Shown here piece by piece: positions 33,596 to 42,728 of a DNA stretch of 64,000 nt (positions within the stretch are counted from its first letter, which is position 1; each line of letters opens with the position of its first letter). Origin of the DNA: Chachezhania sediminis. GTDB taxonomy: Bacteria > Pseudomonadota > Alphaproteobacteria > Rhodobacterales > Rhodobacteraceae. Made by a program: the position numbers and the translations under genes. The notes below the pieces were generated by a model. That model searched no databases and was not told the origin of the DNA. It saw only the letters and a list, made by a program, of their open reading frames with translations. The stretch spans positions 1-64,000 of the forward strand of contig NZ_VOPH01000010.1 in assembly GCF_009765275.1 (NCBI RefSeq). Direction: 5' to 3'.

Positions 33596-34915
33596 TTGAA
33601 CACCGCCCCGACCATCGCCCTGTTCCCCGAAGCCAGTTTCGGCGCCGCCCTGAACTGCGTAGGCATCGCGCAGGAACTGCGCCGGCAGGGCGCGCGTCCG
33701 GTCTTCATCTGCCATCCGGGTTTCGTGGGCGTCTTCGCCGAATACGGTTTCCTGGAATATCATCTGACCCCGGCCGATACTGGCGGCGCCCAGACGACAG
33801 AGGCACGCTGGACCGACTTCCTGAACACGCATCTGCCGAACTTCAACCTGTCGCCCCTCGACCAGCTGGAGACCTATGTGGCGCCTACGTGGGAGGCCAT
33901 CGTCGACAGCGCCATCGGGGTCGAGGCCAGCCTGCGATCCGTCCTGGCCCAGATCCGCCCCGACGCGATCCTGCTGGACAACGTGATCATGTTCCCGGCA
34001 ATCGCCGCCGCCGGTTGCCCCTGGGTGCGCGTCGTGTCCTGCGCGGAAACCGAAATCCCCGATCCTGCCGTGCCGCCCTACCTGTCGGGGCTGGATCCAG
34101 CGGATGCCGGGGCCTGCGCCGGTTTCGCCGCCGCCTACCGGACGTCGACGGCCAGGGCGCACCGACGCTACAACGCCTTCCGTCGCAAATGCGGGCTGCC
34201 GCCCCTGCCCGACGGTATCTTCCTGGAAAATTCGGACGATCTGAACCTGCTGCTGGCGCCGTCTGCCGTGCGTTACGACCGGCAGGACCCCCTGCCCGAA
34301 GACCGGTTCATCTACCTCGAAGGATGCGTTAGGAGCGAAAGCCCTTTCGAGATGCCGCGCTTCCCCGACGATACCGGCCCGCTGATCTACACCAGCTTCG
34401 GCTCGCTGGGCGCCTTGGACACTGGCCTGATCCGGCGCCTGATCGACGCCTTCGCGGATTTCCCCGCGCGCTTCGTCGTCAATGTGGGCAGCTTCCTGGA
34501 CACCTATGACCGCGTGCCCGACAATGTCTGCCTGGGCGACTGGTTTCCCCAGCCCTCCGTCGTGGCCGAGGTCGACCTGTTCATCCACCATGGCGGCAAC
34601 AACAGCTTTTGCGAGGCGCTGTTTCACGGTGTGCCGTCCATCGTGATGCCCTATTGCTGGGACGGGCACGACAATGCGCAACGCGCCGCTGCGCTGGACC
34701 TTGGCCTGTGGATCGACCGCAGTGACTGGACGCCGGAAATGCTCCACCGGTGCATCCGGACCGTCCTGCACGATCAAGCGATGAAGGACCGGCTGACCGC
34801 GATCTCGGCCGACATGAAGCGCCGACCGGGGACAGAGGTCGCGGCAGATGCCGTGATGGCCATGCTGCACCGGGCCCGTGCAGATCGCCGGGCAGCCCTG
34901 ACCTCCAACGGGTAG
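33596..34915 (+). CDS. UGT/MGT-like GT-B glycosyltransferase, copy 2
   Basis: 439-residue paralogue of the 27348-28634 enzyme, about half identical by eye: both start with FPEA-x-FG-x-ALN-x-VGIAQ, and share DNVI-x-FPAI, YLEGCVR and the WFPQPSVVAEVDLFIHHGG / NNSFCEALFHGVP / WDGHDNAQRA donor site. The TTG start at 33596 has GAGAGG seven bases upstream and lies 3 bp after the gntR stop, so they are co-transcribed. It should glycosylate a related small molecule, or pair with copy 1. Acceptor and sugar unknown. Confidence 0.82.
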   Translation: MNTAPTIALFPEASFGAALNCVGIAQELRRQGARPVFICHPGFVGVFAEYGFLEYHLTPADTGGAQTTEARWTDFLNTHLPNFNLSPLDQLETYVAPTWEAIVDSAIGVEASLRSVLAQIRPDAILLDNVIMFPAIAAAGCPWVRVVSCAETEIPDPAVPPYLSGLDPADAGACAGFAAAYRTSTARAHRRYNAFRRKCGLPPLPDGIFLENSDDLNLLLAPSAVRYDRQDPLPEDRFIYLEGCVRSESPFEMPRFPDDTGPLIYTSFGSLGALDTGLIRRLIDAFADFPARFVVNVGSFLDTYDRVPDNVCLGDWFPQPSVVAEVDLFIHHGGNNSFCEALFHGVPSIVMPYCWDGHDNAQRAAALDLGLWIDRSDWTPEMLHRCIRTVLHDQAMKDRLTAISADMKRRPGTEVAADAVMAMLHRARADRRAALTSNG

Positions 34916-34940
34916 GTCGGCCCGGTTCCGCAAGGAACAG

Positions 34941-34960
34941 GGCGGGCCCGTCAGCCCGCC
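34941..34960. terminator. Hairpin between convergent glycosyltransferase and acyl-CoA ligase genes
   Basis: GGCGGGC (34941-34947) and GCCCGCC (34954-34960) form a 7-bp stem with a 6-nt loop between two convergent stop codons. There is no clear T tract on either side, so a bidirectional terminator role is only likely from position. Confidence 0.4.
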
Positions 34961-34973
34961 CCCATCGTACTCG

Positions 34974-36554
34974 TCAGACGGTCGAGAACGTCTCGGCGAA
35001 GGTCAGGCGCAGGTCGCGCTTCAGGATCTTGCCGCTGGCATTCTTGGGCAGCTGCTCGGCGATGTGGACGTGCTTCGGCACCTTGAAATGTGCCAGTTCG
35101 TCCCGGCAATGGGCCACAAGGTCATCCACGGTCACCTTCGCCCCGGCCTTGGGCACGACAACGGCGGTCACCGCCTCGATCCAGCGCGGATGGGGGATGC
35201 CGAAGACTGCAACCTCCGCCACATCGGGATGGCGGAAGATCGTCTCCTCCACCTCGCGGCTGGCGACGTTTTCGCCGCCGGTCTTGATCATGTCCTTCTT
35301 GCGGTCGACGACATAGAGGTATCCTTCCTCGTCAAAGCGCCCCAGGTCGCCACTGTGGAACCAGCCGTTGCGGAAGGCATCGGCCGTCTTGTCGGCGTCG
35401 GCATAATATTCCGTGATCAGGTGGGGAGAGCGGTGCACGATCTCTCCCACTTCGCCGACCGGCAGCGGGTTGTCGTCGTCGTCCACCACCCGGGTTTCCA
35501 CGTTCAGCGCCGGACGGCCGGCCGACCCCAGCTTGCGCATCTGGTCCTCGGGCTTCAGGACGGTCGCCATCGGCGCCATCTCTGTCTGGCCATAGAAGTT
35601 GTAAAGCCGCATGGCAGGCAGGCGGCGGGCCAGTTCCTCGATCACCGCGACCGGCATGATCGAAGCACCGTAATAGCCCACCTTCAGGCTGCTCAGGTCG
35701 CGCTTGTCGAAATCGGGATGGCGCAGCAGGCCGATCCAGACCGTAGGCGGGCAGAACAGCTTCGTCACGCCGTGGGCTTCGATCGCCGCCAGCATTTCGG
35801 CCGGGTCGGCCTTGTCGTGGAGGATAGAGGTCGCGCCCAGATAGAGGTCGGGCGACAGGAAACAGTCCAGCTGCGCGCAGTGGAACAGCGGCAGGCAGTG
35901 AAGGTCTACCGCATCCTCGCGCATGTCGCCATCGGCGATGCAGCTGGCATATTGCGCATAAAGCGCGCCCGAGGTCAGAAGCGCGCCCTTGGGCCGGGAT
36001 TCCGTGCCGCTGGTGTACATCATCTGGATCGGGTCGTCGCCATGAACGTCGACCCAGACCTCGCCATCGTCTTCGTGGTCCAGCAAGGTGCTTTCCGGCT
36101 GCCAGCCGTCGGGCGCGGGCGTTCCGGAATGGGGGATGAAAAATCTGGGCAGGCTCACCCCGGCCTCGGCCATCGCCTGATCGGCGGTCCCGCACAGCGA
36201 ATCCTGCGCGATCATCATCTTCGCGCCGGAATGGGTCAGGATATAGGCCACCTCGGCCGCGTTCAGCATGAAGTTGACCGGCGTCATCACGGCCCCGATC
36301 CGGGCCATCGCGAAGCGCAGGACGACGAAACTGCGGCTGTTGTGGGCGAACAGGGCGATCCGGTCGCCCTTGGCGACGCCCTGCGCCATCAGCCCGCGGG
36401 CCGCGCGGTTCACGGCACCGTCGAGGTCGGCGAAGGTGTCCGTCCGGTCCCGGAAGATCAGCGCGGTCCGGTCCGGGACCCGCGCCGCGGACCGGCGCAG
36501 CAGGTCTGCCAGCGACTGGGTTCGGGCGCGACGGATTAGGTCATTGGTCTGCAT
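34974..36554 (-). CDS. AMP-forming acyl-CoA synthetase/ligase
   Basis: 526-residue ANL-superfamily ligase. P-loop YTSGTESRPKGAL, A5 motif NFYGQTEMAP, A7/A8 GWFHSGDLGRFDEEGYLYVV then DRKKDMIKTGGENV, and the C-terminal catalytic lysine in NASGKILKRDLR. It would activate a carboxylic acid to its CoA thioester. I chose the ATG at 36554, which has GAGG upstream, rather than a TTG at 36560. It is the final gene of the TRAP/enoyl-CoA hydratase operon, so the substrate is probably the acid imported by the TRAP system. Confidence 0.87.
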   Translation of the reverse strand: MQTNDLIRRARTQSLADLLRRSAARVPDRTALIFRDRTDTFADLDGAVNRAARGLMAQGVAKGDRIALFAHNSRSFVVLRFAMARIGAVMTPVNFMLNAAEVAYILTHSGAKMMIAQDSLCGTADQAMAEAGVSLPRFFIPHSGTPAPDGWQPESTLLDHEDDGEVWVDVHGDDPIQMMYTSGTESRPKGALLTSGALYAQYASCIADGDMREDAVDLHCLPLFHCAQLDCFLSPDLYLGATSILHDKADPAEMLAAIEAHGVTKLFCPPTVWIGLLRHPDFDKRDLSSLKVGYYGASIMPVAVIEELARRLPAMRLYNFYGQTEMAPMATVLKPEDQMRKLGSAGRPALNVETRVVDDDDNPLPVGEVGEIVHRSPHLITEYYADADKTADAFRNGWFHSGDLGRFDEEGYLYVVDRKKDMIKTGGENVASREVEETIFRHPDVAEVAVFGIPHPRWIEAVTAVVVPKAGAKVTVDDLVAHCRDELAHFKVPKHVHIAEQLPKNASGKILKRDLRLTFAETFSTV

Positions 36555-36606
36555 GTTCAACCTCTGGCAATGGGTCTTCGGCCCGGGCTTCCCCGGGCCG
36601 GCAAGG

Positions 36607-37914
36607 TCAGTTCACAAGGCTCGGCAGCCATAGGATCAGGTCCGGGAAGGCGCAGAGGATCGTCACGATCAACAGGTCCATGATCACGAACCAGAAGACA
36701 CCGCGGAAGATGGCCGAGATCTTCACCAGGTCGCCCACCACGCTCTTGATGACGAAGACGTTCATGCCGATAGGCGGCGTGATCATCCCGATCTCCAGCA
36801 GCTTGGTCAGGACGACGCCGAACCACAGCAGGCTCCATCCCGACGCATCGACGACCGGCAGGATGATCGGCAGCGTCAGCAGCATCGCCCCGATGGGTTC
36901 CAGGAACATGCCCATCAGCAGGTAGACGACCACGATGCCGACCATCAGCAGGATCGGGTTCGTCGCAATCGACAGGATGCCTTCGGACAGGTAGTCCCCG
37001 GCCCCCGACAGCGCCAGGAAGCGTGTCAGCAGACTGGCGCCGATGGCGATCAGCAGCAGCGCCGCGGTGGTCATCAGCGTCTCGCGCGCGGCGGTCAGGA
37101 ACCGGCCCAGCGTCATCTGGCCGCTGACGATCGCGACAAGGCAAGCCAGCGATGCGCCGACGGCCCCGGCTTCGGTCGGCGTGAAGACCCCCCCGAAGAG
37201 GCCGCCGAAGATCCCGACCATGATCAGCAGGATCGGCCAGGTTTCCCGCAGGGCGAGAAGCTTTTCCTTCAGCGTGACGCTTTCGTCCCGTTCGGGTGCC
37301 AGCGACGGGTTCAGGCCGACGCGGACCAGCACGACGATGATGTATCCCAGTGCGGTCAAAAGTCCGGCGATCACGCCGCCCAGAAACAGCTGCGAGATCG
37401 AGATCTGCGCGATCACGCCATAGAGGATCAGGATGATCGACGGCGGGATCATGGCGCCGATGGTGCCGGCCACGGCCACGGTGCTGGTCGCAAGTTCCGG
37501 GTGGTACTTGTGCTTCAGCATCTCGGGGATGGCGATCCGGCCCATGGCGGCGGAACAGGCGATGGACGATCCGGACACGGCAGCAAAGGCGGCCGACCCC
37601 ATGATCGAGGCGATGGCCAGCCCCCCTGGAAAGCGTGACAACCACAATCGGGCCGCCTGGAACATGCCTTTTGTCAGCTGCGTGTGATAGCTGATGAAGC
37701 CCAGGAACAGGAACATCGGGATCGAGCTGAGGATCCAGCTGGAGGTGAACTTGTAAGGGATGATGCTCATCGCGCCCCAGGCGACGCGAGGGCCCATCAG
37801 CACGTAGAGCCCAGTGAAGGACACGCCGATCAGGGCGATGCCGATGGGCACGCGCATGGCGATCAGGGCGATCAGAACGCCCAGGCCGGTCAGGCCGATT
37901 CCGGCATCACTCAT
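36607..37914 (-). CDS. TRAP transporter large permease (DctM-like)
   Basis: 435-residue inner-membrane protein of about twelve hydrophobic segments. PGGLAIASIMGSAAFAAVSG, GTIGAMIPPSIILILYGVIA and TPTEAGAVGASLACLVA are the DctM conserved motifs. It carries the substrate with Na+ in partnership with the DctQ-like subunit. Its start overlaps the DctQ stop by eight bases. Confidence 0.9.
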   Translation of the reverse strand: MSDAGIGLTGLGVLIALIAMRVPIGIALIGVSFTGLYVLMGPRVAWGAMSIIPYKFTSSWILSSIPMFLFLGFISYHTQLTKGMFQAARLWLSRFPGGLAIASIMGSAAFAAVSGSSIACSAAMGRIAIPEMLKHKYHPELATSTVAVAGTIGAMIPPSIILILYGVIAQISISQLFLGGVIAGLLTALGYIIVVLVRVGLNPSLAPERDESVTLKEKLLALRETWPILLIMVGIFGGLFGGVFTPTEAGAVGASLACLVAIVSGQMTLGRFLTAARETLMTTAALLLIAIGASLLTRFLALSGAGDYLSEGILSIATNPILLMVGIVVVYLLMGMFLEPIGAMLLTLPIILPVVDASGWSLLWFGVVLTKLLEIGMITPPIGMNVFVIKSVVGDLVKISAIFRGVFWFVIMDLLIVTILCAFPDLILWLPSLVN

Positions 37915-38443
37915 TGATGATCTCCACGTCGGAAGTGCCTTCGTCCAGACCGCTCTTCTGGCCGGTCAGGGTCACGATGAAGCGATAGGCAGCGACTGCT
38001 GCCATCAGGCCGGCGCCCAGGGGGATCAGCCAGTAGCTTTGCCAGATCTCGAACAGTTGCGAACCCTGTTCCATGGTGGCGCCGGAATTGGTCTTCTTCA
38101 CCGCTTCGGTCCAGCCGCTGATCATCAGGATGACGGTCACGACAATGGTGACCAGCGTGGCGAACTGCGCGAAGGCCATCCGCGGCCGTTCCGGCAGCAA
38201 GTCGGTCAACGCGTCGACGGCGATATGGGACTGCCGTTCCTCGGCCACGCCGATGGCGATGAAGACGACGATGATCATGTAGTAGTTCGCGACAACCACA
38301 GTCGTACCGGGCAGCGGGGCGTTGAACAGATAGCGGCCCACGACGTCTGCCGTGACGTGCAGCATCATCAGCACGACACAGATCGCCCCCACAAGGGACG
38401 CCGACTTGACCAGGTATGACAGGGTCCTGCCGATCAGGAACAT
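37907..38443 (-). CDS. TRAP transporter small permease (DctQ-like)
   Basis: 178-residue protein with four hydrophobic segments in the DctQ pattern, including VVGRYLFNAPLPGTTVVVAN, a typical first-loop motif, and GVAEERQSHIAVDALTDLLP. The start is the ATG at 38443; an upstream extension adds no family-like sequence. It couples the periplasmic binding protein to DctM. Confidence 0.88.
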   Translation of the reverse strand: MFLIGRTLSYLVKSASLVGAICVVLMMLHVTADVVGRYLFNAPLPGTTVVVANYYMIIVVFIAIGVAEERQSHIAVDALTDLLPERPRMAFAQFATLVTIVVTVILMISGWTEAVKKTNSGATMEQGSQLFEIWQSYWLIPLGAGLMAAVAAYRFIVTLTGQKSGLDEGTSDVEIINE

Positions 38444-38523
38444 GGAATATCTCCGATTGTCGCGCGGACCGGGCGCCACCGCAAAGGGTGGCGCCCGGCC
38501 GGGGCGTCAGGGATGGGGACGGC

Positions 38524-39660
38524 TCACTTGCCGTAGGTCGAGACGTCGATCTTCGAGTAGATCTCGTTCCAGTAGATCTCGGCCAGGTCCTCGGCGCTGG
38601 AAACGTCCTTGGTCAGGCCGGTCCACTTGGTCATCAGCTCGGTCAGGGCGTCGGCTGCGGCCGAACCCGTCTCGATCCCGAAACGTTCCTTGTAGATCGC
38701 GGCGATGGCTTCCTTGTCCTTCTGGATGAACTCCTGGTTCATCTCGACCAGCTCGGGCGAGGCGGCGCCGTATTCGATGCCCTTCTCCGGTGCCCGTTCA
38801 CGGCCGGCGCGGGCTTCCTGGATGTAGACCCAGGCGATGTCCGCGGCCAGCTTGGCGGACGCCTTCAGGACGCCTTCCTTGGATTCGTTCGACAGGTCGT
38901 TCCAGCTGTCCTTGTTCATCGTGTAGTTCACGGTGAACTGGGCGCCCGGCAGACCGACATAGACGTACTTGACCACGTCGATGAAGCCGAAGTTCACGAA
39001 GTCGGCCGTGTTCGAGGCGGTGCAGTCCACCACGCCCTGGTTCAGGCCTTCCAGCGTCTCGTTGATCGACATCGACACCGGCACGGCGCCCACGGTTTCC
39101 GCCCAACGCGCCCAATAGGCGCCGGCCGCACGGATCCGCTTGCCCTTCAGGTCGTCGACCGTCTTCAGCGGCACACCGCATTGCAGCACGTAGGACGTGG
39201 TCGAGCTGGCACCCAGATAGACCTGGTTCTGCGCCGAGATCTGCTTCAGGCAGTCCGGGCAGTCGTTGAAGACATAGTCCATCGTGGCGCCGGTGAAGGC
39301 CAGGCTGCTCATCTCGCCCGCATATTCCTTCAGTTCCACCAGTTCCGAGAATTCGGCAACCATGTTGAAGTTCGGGAACTCGGCCGGGAAATAGGCCATC
39401 AGGTTCGCCGTCATGTCGGCGAGACCGTCGCGCACGCCGGCATTCGCCTCGGAAAAGCTCAGAAGCGACAGCGGATAGACCTTCACGGTCACGTCGCCGC
39501 CGGTGTTCTTTTCGACTGCCGCGGCAAAGTCCTCGATCTTGCCGGTCGGCGCCGAGTTGGGCGGCCAGCCGCCGGCAAAGCTCAGCTGGTTCGCCTGCGC
39601 GCCGCCGGCCAGGGCCATCAGTGCCGCGCCCGCCAGCAGGGCCTTCATCTTGGTCTTCAT
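38524..39660 (-). CDS. TRAP transporter periplasmic binding protein (DctP-like)
   Basis: 378-residue secreted protein: signal peptide MKTKMKALLAGAALMALAGG, AQANQ cleavage region, and the TRAP binding helices with GKRIRAAGAYWARWAETVGA, containing the arginine that contacts the carboxylate. GGAGGA (39674-39669) precedes the ATG. Four or more cysteines in the middle (NDCPDC, LQCG, VDCTAS) are unusual for DctP and may form disulfides. Substrate is an organic acid, probably the one activated by the ligase at the operon end. Confidence 0.88.
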   Translation of the reverse strand: MKTKMKALLAGAALMALAGGAQANQLSFAGGWPPNSAPTGKIEDFAAAVEKNTGGDVTVKVYPLSLLSFSEANAGVRDGLADMTANLMAYFPAEFPNFNMVAEFSELVELKEYAGEMSSLAFTGATMDYVFNDCPDCLKQISAQNQVYLGASSTTSYVLQCGVPLKTVDDLKGKRIRAAGAYWARWAETVGAVPVSMSINETLEGLNQGVVDCTASNTADFVNFGFIDVVKYVYVGLPGAQFTVNYTMNKDSWNDLSNESKEGVLKASAKLAADIAWVYIQEARAGRERAPEKGIEYGAASPELVEMNQEFIQKDKEAIAAIYKERFGIETGSAAADALTELMTKWTGLTKDVSSAEDLAEIYWNEIYSKIDVSTYGK

Positions 39661-39756
39661 GGTGTTTCTCCTCCGGTAAACCATGTCATCTACAGTCCCG
39701 CCTCGCGGGGTTCGGTCCAGGACCTTTCGTCCCGGACCGGCCCGCGGCAAGCGGGG

Positions 39757-40536
39757 TCATTCGGGAAAGACGGGGGGACGTTTCTCGATGAACGCCGCCA
39801 GCCCTTCGGCAAAGTCGGATGTCTCGCCGGCCTGCTTCTGAAGCTGCCGTTCGGTCTGCAGGGCCTGCTCGAAACCACTGTCGGCCGCGCTCCACGCCGC
39901 CTTGCGGATCAGCGCATAGCTGCGCCGCGGTCCGCGGGCAAGCGTGGCGGCGATCTCCATCGCCGTCTCCTCGACCGCGTCATCCTCGGCCAGGCGGGTG
40001 ATCAGACCCCAGTCGTGGGCCGTTTCCGCAGGCAGCTTTTCGGCCAGCATCATCATCTCCATCGCCCGAACCCGGCCCACGGCACGGGTCAAAAGCCAAG
40101 TCGCACCGCCGTCGGGGATCAGACCGATGCGGGCAAAGGCTTCCAGGAAATAGGCCGACCGGCTTGCCACGATGATATCGCAGGCCAGCGCAATGGACGC
40201 GCCGACGCCCGCCACAGCCCCCTTCACGGCCGAAATGATCGGCACCGGCAGGTCGCGGATCGTAAGCATCAGCGGGTTGTATTCCGCTTCCAGCGTGCCG
40301 CCGACGTCGAAATCCGCCAAGTCGGCCGGGATCGCCGCCTTGAGGTTGGCGCCGGTCGAAAAGGCGCGGTCGGAACCGGCCAGGACAATCGCGCGGGCGC
40401 CGTCGGCCACGGCCTTGTCCAGCGCGGCATGCAGCGCCAGCGCCATCTGCGGTGTCAGCGCATTCATCGTGGCCGGGTCATGCAGGCGCAGGACGGTAAC
40501 AGGGCCCCTGGGTTCGATCAGGATCTCGCCGCTCAT
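39757..40536 (-). CDS. Enoyl-CoA hydratase/isomerase family protein, copy 1
   Basis: 259-residue crotonase. Oxyanion-hole segments AIVLAGSDRAFSTGANLKAA and GAVAGVGASIALACDIIVAS are present. In the ARIGLIPDGGATWLL segment aspartate occupies the second acid position, as in isomerases and some hydratases with altered chemistry. The ATG at 40536 overlaps the stop of the second hydratase (ATGA). Acts on a CoA thioester from the ligase of the same operon. Confidence 0.85.
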   Translation of the reverse strand: MSGEILIEPRGPVTVLRLHDPATMNALTPQMALALHAALDKAVADGARAIVLAGSDRAFSTGANLKAAIPADLADFDVGGTLEAEYNPLMLTIRDLPVPIISAVKGAVAGVGASIALACDIIVASRSAYFLEAFARIGLIPDGGATWLLTRAVGRVRAMEMMMLAEKLPAETAHDWGLITRLAEDDAVEETAMEIAATLARGPRRSYALIRKAAWSAADSGFEQALQTERQLQKQAGETSDFAEGLAAFIEKRPPVFPE

Positions 40537-41426
40537 GCCTGCTCCTCCGCGTCGGTCCAGCCGGGTTCCGTCCACCACGGGAAGAAGCCGGGCATGTCGG
40601 TGGAAACCTTGTCCGGGAAGGCCGGGGCGCGCTTTTCCATGAAGCTGGCGACACCTTCTGCAGCATCCGCGGCGGAACTGCGGGCGGCGATGGCGCGGCT
40701 GTCGATCCGGTGCGCCTGCATCGGGTGATCGGCCCCGGCCATGCGCCACATCATCTGCCGCGTCAGCGCGACCGACACGGGCGCGGTGTTCGCCGCGATC
40801 TCGGCCGCGATGGCGCGGGCCGCCGGCAACAGGTCGTCGGGCGCATGGACCGACCGCACCAGCCCGCCGGCCAGCGCCTCGTCAGCGCCGAAAACCCGGC
40901 CGGAATAGCACCATTCCAGCGCCTGCGACATGCCGACGAGCCGCGGAAGGAACCAGGACGACGCCGCTTCCGGCACGATGCCGCGCCGCGCGAAGACAAA
41001 GCCGAACCGCGCCTTTTCGGACGCAAGGCGGATGTCCATCGGCAGCTGCATCGTGGCACCGATGCCCACCGCCGGCCCGTTTACGGCCGCGATCAGGGGC
41101 TTCAGGCAGTTGAACAGACGCATCGCCAGGATGCCGCCCATGTCGCGATTTGCCGGATCGGCCCACAGGTCAGGGTCCGTCGAACGCGGATCGACCCGGG
41201 CCGAGGTAAAGGCGTTCGGGTCTTCCAGATCGACGCCCGCGCAGAAGCCCCGGCCGGCACCGGTCACGATGATCGCCCGCACCGCGTCGTCGGCATCGGC
41301 CAGATCCAGCGCCGCGATCATCTCCTCCATCATCAGCAGGGTAAAGCTGTTCAGGCGGTCGGGACGATTCAGCGTCAGGGTCATGACGCCATCATCGATG
41401 TCGGTCGTAATCGTCTGGAACGTCAT
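40533..41426 (-). CDS. Enoyl-CoA hydratase/isomerase family protein, copy 2
   Basis: 297-residue crotonase. Oxyanion-hole segments AIIVTGAGRGFCAGVDL and NGPAVGIGATMQLPMDIRLA, and the catalytic glutamate in RRGIVPEAASSWFLPRLVG. A C-terminal stretch FFPWWTEPGWTDAEE beyond the usual crotonase end is notable. Its start overlaps the stop of the GntR regulator, so regulator and both crotonases are coupled. Likely hydrates or isomerises an unsaturated acyl-CoA. Confidence 0.85.
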   Translation of the reverse strand: MTFQTITTDIDDGVMTLTLNRPDRLNSFTLLMMEEMIAALDLADADDAVRAIIVTGAGRGFCAGVDLEDPNAFTSARVDPRSTDPDLWADPANRDMGGILAMRLFNCLKPLIAAVNGPAVGIGATMQLPMDIRLASEKARFGFVFARRGIVPEAASSWFLPRLVGMSQALEWCYSGRVFGADEALAGGLVRSVHAPDDLLPAARAIAAEIAANTAPVSVALTRQMMWRMAGADHPMQAHRIDSRAIAARSSAADAAEGVASFMEKRAPAFPDKVSTDMPGFFPWWTEPGWTDAEEQA

Positions 41427-42166
41427 GCGGAAAGGGCCTTTGGGTTCATGGCCACGGCATCTTCCAGACCTGCGATCTGGGCGCCGCGCCAAAAGTCTTC
41501 GATATGCATGCGGGCCCATTTCTCGGCCCTTTCGCAGTCGCGATCACGCATGGCGGCGATGATGTTCGAATGCGCCTCGATCTGGCGCTTGTAGAAGTGC
41601 GGCGCGTGCGGCGCGATCTGGGCGAACCCCCGGAACAGCAGCAACGCGATCGGTTCGCGGGCCAGTCCCAGCACGCGGTTGTTCCCCATCTCGGCGACGC
41701 GGGTATGAAACTGTTCGTCCAGCTCGATCGTGGCGGCCATCTGGCCTTCGACGCCGACCAGTTCCGCGTGAAGCGCCTGAAGGCTCTCGATCTCCTCGGC
41801 CGAGGCATGGTCCGCAGCCAGCCGTGCCGCCAGCGGTTCCGTGACCATGGTCACCTGCCACAGCTCGCGGAAGGTCACCTTCATCAGCGCCATGGCACGC
41901 CCCGAACGCGTGGCAAGCTGATCCGTCGGCGGAACGGTCACGACAAGCCGACGGGGCGACGGCCGGTGGACCAACCCGTCGCTTTCCAATTGCCTCAGAC
42001 CCTCGCGCACTGTCGAGCGGGTGACGCCGAACATCGTGCCCAGCTCCGCCTCGCCCGGCAACTGGTCGCCCGGCTTCAGATCGCCCCGAAGGATGCGGGT
42101 CTCGATTTCCTCGGCGATCAATTGATAGGCAAAGCCGACATGGTCGGTCTTGGTTGTCAAGGCCAT
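41423..42166 (-). CDS. GntR-family regulator, FadR (FCD) type
   Basis: 247 residues: winged helix about residues 10-75 (EEIETRILRGDLKPGDQLPG, GVTRSTVREGLRQLESDGLV) and an all-helical FCD domain with TIELDEQFHTRVAEMGNN and RQIEAHSNIIAAMRDRD, carrying the Asp/His metal residues. First gene of the minus operon; its binding sites are probably the GTCCGAC-cored palindromes at 42270-42282 and 42487-42503. Effector is likely a carboxylate or acyl-CoA of the pathway. Confidence 0.87.
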   Translation of the reverse strand: MALTTKTDHVGFAYQLIAEEIETRILRGDLKPGDQLPGEAELGTMFGVTRSTVREGLRQLESDGLVHRPSPRRLVVTVPPTDQLATRSGRAMALMKVTFRELWQVTMVTEPLAARLAADHASAEEIESLQALHAELVGVEGQMAATIELDEQFHTRVAEMGNNRVLGLAREPIALLLFRGFAQIAPHAPHFYKRQIEAHSNIIAAMRDRDCERAEKWARMHIEDFWRGAQIAGLEDAVAMNPKALSA

Positions 42167-42728
42167 GATGCAGGGTCACGCTTCGCGACACGGACACATG
42201 GCGGCCGGCCTCCCCGGCACGGCAAGACAGCAGCACAATGGCCGTCTGGACATCTGGCTCCTCCCTCCATAGTCCGACATTAGCGCAAATTGGCCGAGAG
42301 TCCGGGGGGCTGTCAACCGTCCATTAACGATTTTCGGAAATCCGTTTCGCATTGCGAAAAACCGTATATTGTGCTGTAATAAATATCTATTTATCCTGCG
42401 AGACGCAGCGGAAAATGTCCGTTCAGTGGTCTAACAACGACGTGATCGACGTAAGGGAAATGCGCAGCTGAAACCTGTTCAGGGCCTTAGTGTCCGACAC
42501 TAATCCGGGTTCCCCTCAGGGAAAGGGCCAAACCGGCCAGACGGTCAGGCCCACGTGGGTGTGCACCCGGGGAATCGCGGCGCTGCACGGATCGGCCCTG
42601 ACGGGCTCCACCCGGTTCTTGCGGGTCTGACTTGTCGAATGTGTTGGCCTGTGAAAGGTACGAACCCATTAACCTGCGGAACGGCGATCCGCAGGCGTTT
42701 CCACTTCAACCAGTGAATGCACAAGCCC
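42167..42728. promoter_or_regulatory. Divergent regulatory region with three operator-like palindromes
   Basis: A 560-bp region between the gntR-like and hisD-like genes, AT-rich around 42320-42400. TAGTCCGACATTA (42270-42282) faces the GntR operon. A perfect 15-bp palindrome TTTCGCA-T-TGCGAAA sits at 42345-42359. A perfect 17-bp palindrome TTAGTGTCCGACACTAA sits at 42487-42503, before the hisD-like gene. The first and third share the GTCCGAC core, as FCD-type GntR proteins bind. No other gene is seen in it. Confidence 0.55.

Noticed and set aside
42717-42728. ATG at 42717 as the start of the HisD-like gene.
   Set aside because: Family proteins begin at the M-x-IE-x-LK motif that starts at 42729; neither site has a strong ribosome site, so this remains a small uncertainty.
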